Assembly (NCBI RefSeq): GCF_018967645.1
Contig: NZ_JAHLZF010000008.1
Coordinates: forward strand, 43,023 to 107,022
Source: Allobacillus halotolerans
GTDB taxonomy: Bacteria > Bacillota > Bacilli > Bacillales > Alkalibacillaceae
Length of the DNA: 64,000 nt
Direction of reading: 5' to 3'
The notes under the pieces were generated by a model that saw only the letters and a list, made by a program, of their open reading frames with translations, was not told the DNA's origin and searched no databases. Both the position numbers and the translations under genes were made by a program. This document shows positions 41,433 through 52,100 of the stretch, in pieces (within the stretch, counting starts at the first letter, position 1; every line of letters begins with the position of its first letter).

Positions 41433-42140
41433 TTGAAACAACTAACTGGAAAAACAGCCATCGTCACCGGAGCAAGCAGCGGAATTGGAGCTGCGATTGC
41501 GGTTGAATTAGCTAGTGAAGGTGCAAATGTCGTGCTGGCTGCTAGACGGACGGAGAAATTAGCTGAAACCGAACAGCAAATCAAAGATCAAGGCAATGAC
41601 AACGTGCTTTCTGTTCAAACGGATATTTCCAAGCAGGAAGATGTTGAAGATCTTATCAAACAGGCTGAAAATAAGTTTGGCCAGATCGATCTTTTAGTCA
41701 ACAATGCAGGGCAAGTGCTGACTGGTCCGGTTCGTTCCGGAAAAGTCGATGAATGGGAAAAGATGATCGACACCAACATTAAAGGAACCTTGTATGCGAT
41801 TGATGGCGTATTGCCAAGCATGGTCGAACGCTCAAGTGGGCATATCATCAATATCGCCTCCGTTTCCGGGTTCGAGGTCACGAAAAAAACTACCGTTTAC
41901 AGTGCAACCAAATATGCCGTCCGTGCCATTTCGGCTGGTTTGGAAAAAGAACTGGCAAAAACCGGTGTCCGTGTCACAAATATTTCACCTGGGATGGTCG
42001 GTACCGAGAGAAACGGAAACGCACCGTGGCCGGGTGAACGGAAGAAATTGGAGACAAAAGATATTGCACGCGCAGTCGTCTACGCTGTGACTCAACCGGA
42101 TTATGTGAATGTGAATGAAATTACGGTAAGGCCTGTTTAA
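41433..42140 (+). CDS. Short-chain dehydrogenase/reductase (classical SDR)
   Basis: 235 residues. [15 protein letters not shown] (about 10-24) binds the dinucleotide; ARRTEK suggests NADP preference. [19 protein letters not shown] with the catalytic Ser, and the Tyr-x3-Lys in [13 protein letters not shown] (about 152-164). ISPGMVGTE follows. It reduces or oxidises an unknown carbonyl compound. The frame is open back into the LysR gene, but GGAGG stands 8 nt before TTG 41433, so I start there. It follows the LysR gene by 76 nt on the same strand. Confidence 0.9.
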   Translation: MKQLTGKTAIVTGASSGIGAAIAVELASEGANVVLAARRTEKLAETEQQIKDQGNDNVLSVQTDISKQEDVEDLIKQAENKFGQIDLLVNNAGQVLTGPVRSGKVDEWEKMIDTNIKGTLYAIDGVLPSMVERSSGHIINIASVSGFEVTKKTTVYSATKYAVRAISAGLEKELAKTGVRVTNISPGMVGTERNGNAPWPGERKKLETKDIARAVVYAVTQPDYVNVNEITVRPV

Positions 42141-42147
42141 ATGGATG

Positions 42148-42196
42148 AGAAAAGCGTTCGATTCCCGTTGTGGTTACGGGATCGAACGCTTTTTTA
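42148..42196 (+). terminator. Terminator of the SDR gene
   Basis: AAAAGCGTTCGATTCCCG pairs with CGGGATCGAACGCTTTTTT (one mismatch) over a 9-nt loop. Confidence 0.92.
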
Positions 42197-42216
42197 CTGG
42201 ACTCATCACTTGATTT

Positions 42217-42420
42217 CTATTGGAAATTACCTCGTTCTATTGGACAAACCGCGAGTACTATTGGACAAAGTTAGGCTGCTATTGGACGAAATTTGGATTC
42301 TAATGGACAAAATCACGATTCTATTGGACAAAAATGCATTTCTTATGGACAATAACCCATCCTATTGGACAAAAAATACCTTTAATGGACAAGTTACCAT
42401 TCTATTGGACAACTCACGTA
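42217..42420. repeat. 20-21-bp tandem repeat tract (10 units)
   Basis: CTATTGGACAAA-type words start at 42217, 42237, 42258, 42279, 42300, 42321, 42342, 42362, 42382 and 42402. Intervals are 20, 21, 21, 21, 21, 21, 20, 20 and 20. About 11 bp (CTATTGGACAA) are conserved; the other 9-10 bp are different in each unit. Confidence 0.9.
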
Positions 42421-42462
42421 ATCTATCTTACTTCAATTGAAGAATTAGAGACCATCCATCAT

Positions 42463-43116
42463 TCAGTTAAAGATTTCCTCCGAATAATCATAGATCATTC
42501 GCAAATCCCCCTGGACCATGACCCGATTATGCGGTTCGCTCGGGATGTCGCACGTCAGCAGTGTGATTTCATCTTTCCCATTATCTTGAATGACCTCTGT
42601 TTCACTTTCTTCAATGACACTCGGATCATTCACTCGATATTCGAATACCCTTTCCATATCCGTCACATAAACGATATCGCCATGTTGCAACCGGGGAATA
42701 TCGTGAAAAAGCAATCCTTCTTGTTTCATTCGATGCCCAATAATTGAATAGTTTCCTTGTCCTAGCTCTTCGTAATCTTTCATTTCGCCTGCACCATACA
42801 ACAAATTGGTGTTATTTACAGTCCCATAAATCGGCAATTTCAAACCTGTTCTCGGAATGTACATGAATGCGACTGGATCACCTTTGAAATTCATCGATTT
42901 AAAAACATCCATTTCGCTCGGTAGTTCATTGACAGTTTCTTCTTTTCCGCCTTTTGCCCGATTCATTTTTAAGTCTTCACTATTGAGTCGATTCATTTCA
43001 TTCATGGTTTTATCAACATTTCGATCAATAATGTAATCTTTCAGAAAGGGAGCTGCGATGAAAAATACTCCAAGCACCAAGAATGTACCGACTAGCCCGT
43101 ATTGCCATTTTTTCAT
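42463..43116 (-). CDS. Sortase (class A-like) for the adjacent giant adhesin
   Basis: 217 residues. N-terminal membrane anchor (WQYGLVGTFLVLGVFFIAAP), then the sortase barrel (about 75-215): VAFMYIPRTGLKLPIYGTV, NYSIIGHRM with catalytic His128, ITLLTCD with Cys189, and NRVMVQGDL with Arg198. The enzyme sits on the outer membrane face, cleaves the sorting motif of its substrate and links it to peptidoglycan. The substrate is almost surely the protein encoded 63 nt upstream, whose motif is LPRAG. A 9-bp hairpin between the two genes (43135-43165) may lower sortase expression. Class assignment (A rather than D) is from overall sequence only. Confidence 0.88.
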   Translation of the reverse strand: MKKWQYGLVGTFLVLGVFFIAAPFLKDYIIDRNVDKTMNEMNRLNSEDLKMNRAKGGKEETVNELPSEMDVFKSMNFKGDPVAFMYIPRTGLKLPIYGTVNNTNLLYGAGEMKDYEELGQGNYSIIGHRMKQEGLLFHDIPRLQHGDIVYVTDMERVFEYRVNDPSVIEESETEVIQDNGKDEITLLTCDIPSEPHNRVMVQGDLRMIYDYSEEIFN

Positions 43117-43134
43117 AAACCCTCACCTTTTGAA

Positions 43135-43165
43135 GAACCTAGCCAAGAGCATCTCAGCTAGGTTC
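43135..43165 (-). terminator. Intergenic hairpin between adhesin and sortase genes (possible attenuator)
   Basis: GAACCTAGC (43135-43143) pairs perfectly with GCTAGGTTC (43157-43165). On the minus strand only TTCAAAAGG follows, so termination would be partial. Confidence 0.55.
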
Positions 43166-43179
43166 CTATCAAATTGAAT

Positions 43180-46100
43180 TTACTCTTCTGACTGAGCGTT
43201 CTTTCTTCTGGAAAAAACGATGATGCTAACAGCTAATGCGATAAAGATTGTACCAATTCCGATCATAATCGCTCTTGAACGTTCCCCAGCTCTAGGAAGA
43301 TTCGTATCATCACTTTCAGATTTGACGGAATCATCGTCTGCGTTGACATCCTCTGTTTTCGTATTCACAATCTCAAATCCATCATCTGTTTCGTGAATCG
43401 CTGACTCGTACCCTTCGACTTCATCCTCTTCAACCGTATACGTATACGCTCTTCCTTCTTGATCAAACTGATTTAAATCTAAGAATTCGTGCGTCCAATC
43501 CGTATCAGCGGTTAATTCAACCGTTTCAAGCACCATTCCGTTTTGAAGGAGATGGACCGTAATCGATCCCGGACGATTTTCTTCATCGTCATTCTTCCAT
43601 TCTTTCAAAACTTCAATCGAATGTTTCCCGATTCGGGTATTGGTGATATCAAAACCGTTGACTTCGGATGCATAGCCTTCTACAGGTTCTTCTTCAATGG
43701 CATACGTATAAGCCACACCATTTTCGTCAAATGATTCTAATTGATCAAATTCATAGCTCCAGCCATCCGCTTCTGTGATTTCAACCGTGTCATACACTTC
43801 TCCATTTTGCAGCAAATGGACGGTGATGGATGCTGGACGTGATTCAGAATCATCATCTTTCCAGCTCTTTGTAATTTCAATCGATTTTTGTTCAGACCTT
43901 GTATTCGTGATGTCAAAACCATCTACTTCTGATTGATACCCTGGGACATCTTGTTCCTTGACGGTGTATTCGATTTCGACACCATTCTGATCATATTTGT
44001 CGAGGTCTGTGAATTGATATTTCCAATCCTCGTCAGCCGTAACGACTCTCGTATCGACAACGGTTCCATTTGCCAATAGATTCACAGAAATCTGTTCTGG
44101 ACGGTCTTCGGAGTCATCATCCACCCACGTTTTCTCACCGGATACAGATGTCTGGCCGACACGCAAATTGGTAATATCATAGCCGTCTACTGTCGATTCA
44201 TAACCATCAACCGGCTCTTCTTCCACCGTATAATCATAAGCCACACCATTCTCATCAAATTCTGGTAGCTCATCAAATCGATAGGTCCAATTGAATTCAG
44301 CTGAAACTTCTTGTTCGTCGATGACTTCCCCATTTTGTAACAAGGAAATGGAGATGGATTCTGGTCGCTCATCTGAGTTGTCATCCAACCAAATTTTCTC
44401 ACCTGCTACTGATGTTGTACCCACACGGAGGTTTGTGATGTCGAACCCGTTGATGATTGTTTCGTAACCTGAGATTGGTTCCTCTTGGATACTATACGTA
44501 TATTCAACACCTTCGTTATCATACTGATCCAAATCTGAGAATGTATGGGACCACTGATCAGATGCAGTAATCGTTGCTTCTTGAACAATTTGATCGTTCT
44601 GTTTCAGATAAACTTTGATCGATTCTGGACGGTTTTCTGAATCATCGTCTAACCATGTTTTTGTCACAGTCACGTCTGTCTTCCCAGAGCGAGTGTTTGT
44701 TAGATCATGTTGGTCAGTTTCCTTCGTATATCCCTCGACCTCTTCTTCATCAATGGTGTAATCATACGCTGCACCCTCGTCATCAAATTGATCCAAGCCA
44801 GTGAATTGATACTGCCAATCTGTTTCCTCACTTACTTGTTTCGTATCAATTACATTTCCGTTTTGCTTTAACTGGACCGTAATTTCATCTGGTCGCTCCG
44901 GATTGTTATCATCCAGCCATGTTTTGGCGCCTTCAATAGAAGTCTCACCTACACGGAGGTTCGTAATATTAAATCCGTCGATGCTTGTTTCATAACCTTC
45001 TACCGGCTCTTCTTCAACCGTGTACGTATATGCCTGACCATTCTCATCAAATGCTTCAAGGTCTTCAAAAGTGTACGTCCAACCGTCTTCTTCTTTGACG
45101 GTCACCGTTTCAAAAACGTCACCATTTTGAAGTAAGTGAACTGTTACTTCGCTCGGTCGTTCTTCTGAATTGTCATCTAGCCAACCTTTTGTGACGACAA
45201 TATCTTTTTGCTCAGCTCTCGTATTGATTAAATTGAAACCATCATTGTCCGAGTCATAGCCTTCGACATCCTCTTCGGCAATTTTATATTCGTAAATGAC
45301 GCCATCTTCATCGTATTTGTCTAAATCACCGAAATGATACCTCCAATTATCCTCAGCAGAGATATTTTTCGTATCGATGACAGCATTATTTCTCAGTAGA
45401 TTCACGGTTACAGAGTCTGGTCGATCTTCTTCATTGTCATCATTCCATGTTTTCGTGCCTTCAACTTCAGTAGTTCCGACACGGACATTGCTTACAATAA
45501 ATCCTTCCTCTGAGTTTCCAGTAATACTGGAAAGATTATAATGATCAGTTAGCCCTTTTTCTTCAACTGTATACTCATATCGATCTCCTGTTGGATCATA
45601 TACCGCCAGATTCTCAAATGTATGCTGCCATTCACTTGAATCGTCAATCGTTTCTTCCGTCAAATATTCTCCATTTCGATGTAATTCGATCGTTACTTCT
45701 TCCGGACGTTCTGTATCATTCTCATCATCTAACCATTCTTTTGTGACATCAACAGAAGTTGTTGACACGTTCGTAATGGCGAATCCATTCTGCTTATCAC
45801 CGAAAATGCTTTCTTGTTTATAACCATCCATAGGCTTTTCTTTTACGGTGTATTCATAAGCAACCCCGTTATCGTCGAATTCATCCAAATCGGAGAATGT
45901 GTGCTGCCATTGACCTTCTTCATCTGAAGAAATGGTGGCAGATTGAAAAGGGTCACCGTTTCGGTATAAATCCACTTCTACCTCTTCAGGGCGTAAATCT
46001 ACCTGACCACCATCGTTCCATTCTTTTGACACATCAATCGAGATGACTCCTTCACGTACGTTGGTAATTTGAATCCCATCCGGCGTTTCCTGTTGAGTTG

Positions 46101-49100
46101 TTTTATAACCATCCACTGGTAATTCTTTCACCTCATACGTGTATGGCTGTCCTTCATCATCGAATAATGCCAGCTGATCAAAAGTATGCTCCCAATCATC
46201 TTCTGGGCGAATAACCTTTGTATCAACAGCCTGATCCTCATTGTCACTACGATAAAGCTCGACCGTAATTTGAGCTGGTCGGTCATTCGTCGCGTTTTCA
46301 TCGTCCAACCATTCTTTCGAAACTGTAATAGATGTTTGGTCCGAACGTGTGTTAATTAGGTCATAACCGTCGACTTCTTTCTCATATCCATCTACCGGCT
46401 CTTCATCGATGATATATTCATACTCCACACCTTGTTCGTCGTATTGGTCTAGATTTTCAAATCTATATGACCGATCATCTTCCGCGTTCACTGTCTGTGT
46501 TTCTCTGAATTCCAAGTCACCTTCACGGGTCAAGACTACAGTGATTTCTTCTGGGCGATCGGACGTTTCTTCTTCATCTAGCCATTTTTTGGTGCCTTCA
46601 ACATTTATTTTTCCGGTTCTGGTGTTTGTGATATCAAACCCATCATAAGATGATTGATAACCTGAAATTGATTGCTCTTCAATGTAATATTCATAAGCTT
46701 CACCATTGTCGTTATACGAAGCCAATCCACCAAAACTATATTCCCAATTTTCTTCAGCTGTCACTGTTTGTTCTTGAACAAAATCATCGTCGCCTTCTCG
46801 TTTAAGCTCTACGGTAATTTCCTCAGGACGATCTGGTGAACTGTCATCGAGCCACGTTTTCGTACCGGAGAAGGATGTCGTTCCAGTTCGGACGTTTGTG
46901 ATTTCAAATTCTGTATAGTCATCCCCTACTGGAGTAACGACGGTAGAGTAACCTGGTACGTTTTCTTCCTCTACTGTGTATTCGATGGTTTGGCCTTCAC
47001 TGTCAAATTTATCAATGTCAGTAAACGTATGTTGCCAATTACCATTTTCATCAGGTCTGATAACTACAGATTTAACTGTTTCTATCTCGTTGTTTTCCTT
47101 CGATTTAATTAAATTGACGGTAATACTGTCTGGGCGATTGGCAGTTTCTTCTGTATCCAGCCACTCTTTTGATACATCAATGTCCATTTTCTCGGAACGT
47201 ACATTTGTAAATGTATAGCCTTCGTCATTATTACCAGAGCGTTCAGAAGTATAGTTATCTCCCGGATCAACTTCTATTACTTCATATCTATAAAGCTCAC
47301 CACCTGGTGCGTACACCGGCAAATTATCGAAAGTATGACTTTGACTATCTTCGTTACCGTCAAAAGTTACTGTTCTATAATCTTCGTCTGCATTTCGTTG
47401 CAAATGAATGGTAACCGGTTCACGGTCAGCTGGATTTTCATCTTTCCAGATTTTTTCGACGTCAATGGACGTTTCAGTAACGTTTGTGATTGTATATCCG
47501 TCTTCTGCGTTACCTGAGATTTCTTGTCTTTGGTACCCTTCTACGTCACTCTCTTCGACTGTGTATGCGTACTTTTCTCCATTTGAATTAACGGCGTCTA
47601 AATCTTCGAAGGTACCATACCAGTCGTTTTCTTCATTTAATTCAATGGATTGGTCTTCAAGTGACGTTCCATTTTGAAGGATATCTACGGTGATCGATTC
47701 TGGACGAAGACTTTCGTTGTCACCGTCATTCCATTCTTTTTTTACCGATATGTCGACAAGTTCATAGTTATCAACTGTAATACTCACTTCATGTTTCTCA
47801 TTTTGTAGCTCAATTTCAAACTCAATATCCTTCCAGTGTTTTTGATAACCCTCAATTGTTGACGTTTCCACGAACTTATATGTTCCAGGTCGAAGGTCAT
47901 TAATGAAAATCTTTCCGTCGCTGTCTGTCTCATGTTGTGTCGAAACATAACTACCTTCATTGACCAATGAAACGTTTTCTAGAGTAAAATGAACACCTTC
48001 TAATCGTTTCTCTGTGTCTGCATCTTGTTTAATTAATTCCACAGAGCCTTTGATAATGTCATTCTCAATTGCATCGTTACCTGTATAAGCAATGTATTTT
48101 GTATCTGTTACGCCACTCTCTACACTAAATGATTTTTCATTATCTGAACCAATTGTATACCCCAGTGGAGCTTCTGTTTCAACTAGAGTATAATCACCCT
48201 CTGGCAATCCAGTAATGTCAAGTAATCCTTCATCATTCGTTGTTAGTTCAGTGTACCCTTCAACATCATTCCCTGAATTATCAATCACCTTAAATTCCGC
48301 GTTTGATAAAGGGACATTTGTTTCGCTGTCGACTTTCAATACTTCAATGTGTGCTAAAGGTTCATTTTCAATTGTTCGACTAAGCGTAGATTCTAAGTGA
48401 ACGTCGTCTATTTTAACTTCAACCTCAATTGCTTCGTCAAGTAGAATGTAACCTTCCGGAGCTTTGGTTTCTTCAATTGAATATATACCTGGCTTGAGAT
48501 CAGTAAATTCCACTTTACCATCTTCATCAGTTGTTTGAGTCTGTGAATTAAAATCCTCAGAGTAAAGTCCACTATCATAGTTTAATTTAAACTCTGCTCC
48601 TGCTAACCTTTCTTTTGTCACACTATCTATTTTAGTCAATTCAATTGAAGTCGTTTTGACACTGTTTTCAATTACCCCTAATTCTAAAGGTTCAGGATTT
48701 TCTTCCTCACTGCGATCAATTGTAAAATCGATAGGTGTATCATTTATTGAAAACCCATATGGTGCTTGAGTTTCTACCAGCTTATAATCACCTGGGCGTA
48801 AATCCTTAATCTCTACCAAGCCATCTCCATTAGAGGTTACTACTCTATCAACATATCCATTTGTATCTTGTATTTTAAATTCAGCACCTTGCAAACCAAC
48901 ATCTGTATGATCTGCATCCACTTTTTCAAATTGGACCGTGCGAGGGATTAATTCATTTTCAACCTCGATAGTATCAATCTCAATTTGTTCTGGTTCAATT
49001 GTAAAATGATGTTCATCATCATTAACTTTATAATGTGTAGCAGGGTCTGTTTCAATAAAGTAATAATCACCTGGTTCTAAATTTTCTACAAAAATGGTGC

Positions 49101-52100
49101 CTTCTGAATCAGTTGTATGAGTACTCACTTCAGGATCATCTGCATTTATCAACTCAAATTTGACACCTGATAATTCCGTTCCATCTGTTCCATCTACTTT
49201 AGTTAGCTGAACATGTCTCTTTATCTCATGGTTTTCAACTGTATGCTCTGATAACTCTGAATCAACTGTCACGGTTTCTGTATCATCTATTCCGACAACA
49301 TAACCTTCTGGGGCTTCTGCTTCCTTCAATTGATAGTCAGCATGCAATAGATTTTCAAAAGTCACGACCCCATCAGCATCCGTTGTTGCCGAATCAATCA
49401 ATACTTCTCCTGTTTCGTCGTACAACTCGAAGATCGCTCCTTCAAGTGTCGTGTCAGAGTCATCCGCATCTACTTTGGTTACTTGAAGTGAACCAACCTC
49501 ACCGTAGATAGTTCCAGAAATCGTTGAAAAGTCGATCTCTCTGACAATGTTCGAATCGGTTTCAAGTTCTCCTGTTTGTTCAGCATCGAACTTCAATTCA
49601 TTTGAAATACTTTTCTCTTCACCCGCATAGAGGATATACGAGTCATATTCCAACACATACGGCCTATGAATTTCATCTGTGAATGAAATAGTGAACTGGT
49701 CTTGCCCACTCTCGTTTTTCATAGTCTCTAATTCATAGTCTCTTCCTTCTTCTAATGGATCTTCGTTTTTAGTAATACCTGATTCTGTTACATCTGTGCC
49801 ATATACTTCAATAGTGTCTGACAGCAATCTTTGGTTGATACTCAGTGTATCTGTAAGTGAGAGATTGTTTACCGTTGATTGCGTATAGTTGATTCGGATA
49901 TCCCAATTGACTATACGCCCATTTTGAGAAGCTTCTTTATTGGTATATTCTCCTCCATGATCAGGACTAACCGTTGCATCAACTTGAATATCATCAGAAT
50001 TATCAACCGTAATCAATGCCTCATTCTCATATGATCGCTCAATTAACATGTCATTTAAGTCTGTTGTAAATTCAATCAGGTAAGGAGAGTTTATATTCCT
50101 GAGAGCGACATTAAAACCAGGCTCGTCATTTTCACCTGAAATATCAGTGAGACTGAATTGGTCAGTCACATCTTCCCCTTTGCTGTAACCCTTTTCTTCA
50201 CCTGTCAACTCCATCTTGTATACAGCAACTTTATTAATGTCAAAGTTTTGTTCGCCTTGAATAATGTCTTCTACCTCAACGTTTTTTAACGTTTCTTTAT
50301 TGTAGTTAACGCCAATTCTCCAAGTAATTTCTTTTGTTTCTGGATTATAGGAACCATTTTTAAACCCATTATTTTGTGTGTATTCATCAGGTGTAAATGT
50401 TGCTGTTCCTGTTTTCGTTACTTTTTGGGTTTCGTTTTCCGGAATCCACTCTAAGGAAGCATTATTGACGAAACTTCCTTCTGAAAGATCCGCCTTATCA
50501 AAATCAATTTCAGTGGTATAAGTAATAACTACTTTTTCAGTTAAGATTTGATTAAAATTAATCTCAATTTTACCGGTGTCTTCGGCAAAATCAAAAGTAA
50601 AATGGTTACCTTCTGTCCATTCATTCCCACCGTGGGTCACTTCTAGGTTCTTTGGTGTAAAACCGTTCGGTAATGTATCAAACACACCCACGTCTTCCAT
50701 CACATGTTCATCCCGATTGATTTCAATACGCCAATTCGTCTCTTTTGCATTGTAATTAGTATTTCCGTCGTGAGACTTCGTGAAGATTCCTTGGCTGACA
50801 AACTGACCGCCACTTATAATATTATCAAATTCATCTTTAATTTCATTTTCAACTGTAAATCCTTCGTCAACTCGATCTACAACCGTGGTTTGATATAAAA
50901 TTTTATACGGTTCATTAATTGAATCTTGAAATTGCAATTCAAAACCTTCATCCGTTTTAGTCATCGTATATCGTGATTCATCAATCGTTTCCGTACTCGC
51001 TTCCTCTCCTGTATTAGGGTTAATTGAAACTTCCAACACTTCAAAACTATCATCTACTAATTGTTGATTCTTTCCAAAAACATCAGTCAGCTTGGCATTT
51101 CCTTCGTCAATCGCTTTCTCATCATAGTTATACTTAACTTCCCAATCAATTGTCTGTGCTACATCATCATATTCAATAGCATCTTTTTCCAATGGTTGAC
51201 CACGTGTTACAGCAACTGACGCTTCAGCATCTAAAGGGTCGATATTATTCCCGTTTATTGTTGCTTTATTCGTATAACTTTCCCCAGTCCGATCGTTCAC
51301 TTCCGTGTCATAAACGACCCGGTAGGCAGAATCGATTTCTCCCAATTCAAGGGGGAATCCAGTACTAAATTCTTCCGTCACTTCTGTTTCACTAACAACA
51401 GTTCCGTCAGCATTCATTTCTAATTCATAAACGTGCATCGTACCATTTACAAACGAATGATCTCCTTCAGTTATTTCATCATTTAGTACAGCATTTTCTA
51501 TCGTTTGCAAGTTTTTATTGAAATCTACTGTCCAAGTGATTGTCTCGGTATTATAGTCTTTATTTGGAACACCGTTTTTATCTATTGAAGAACCGGACGG
51601 TATGAATTTGATAGGAAATTCAAGCGATTCTTCACCATTGATTGGTATGGTGATCGGGCCAGGTTCTGCTGGTCCATTATAGTCTTCATCGAACGAAGCT
51701 TTTAGCTTAATCTCACCAGCAATGTTTGAGTGATTGGTAATTTGCTCGTTGAATTTGATTTCAATGTTATTTCCATTTGTTGTAAATGAACCAAAAACTG
51801 TATCGCCTAGCGACAGTTCTTCTGGTTCAGCCACTTGTGGAATCGAAAACACTTCCGGAACTTCAATCGTATAAGTAGAACCATCCCCATAGTTATGTCC
51901 ATTGGGTAGCTTGAATTTATAGGTCATATTAACGTCCAAGCGATTATATGGAGGTTCGATTATGATCGGCTCTCCTGGTGTTAGTTCCTCGTTTTCACCA
52001 TTCATGATCTTTTGCAAGGTTACACCTGTAATTATGTTTTCAGTTATTTCGCTATTCAGTACTTCACTGGATGAATGAGACTGAATTTTTCCTTGGCCAG

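Larger units (their letters stand above)
42141..42462. other. Gap SDR - sortase genes
   Basis: 322 bp between convergent genes: SDR terminator, then the 20-21-bp repeat tract (42217-42420). No T-run terminator for the sortase gene is visible; a short ACTTCAATTGAAG palindrome lies at about 42430-42442. The plus-strand ORF here (LLDK repeats) is a repeat artefact. Confidence 0.6.

Noticed and set aside
42217..42420. CRISPR array (constant word plus variable word)
   Set aside because: Constant part is only ~11 bp and variable part ~10 bp, far below repeat (24-37) and spacer (30-40) sizes; no cas genes in the window.
42141..42440. 99-codon ORF with LLDK-type repeats after the SDR gene
   Set aside because: Starts directly after the SDR stop inside a strong terminator and consists of the 21-bp repeat translated; the 20-bp intervals at its end break the frame.
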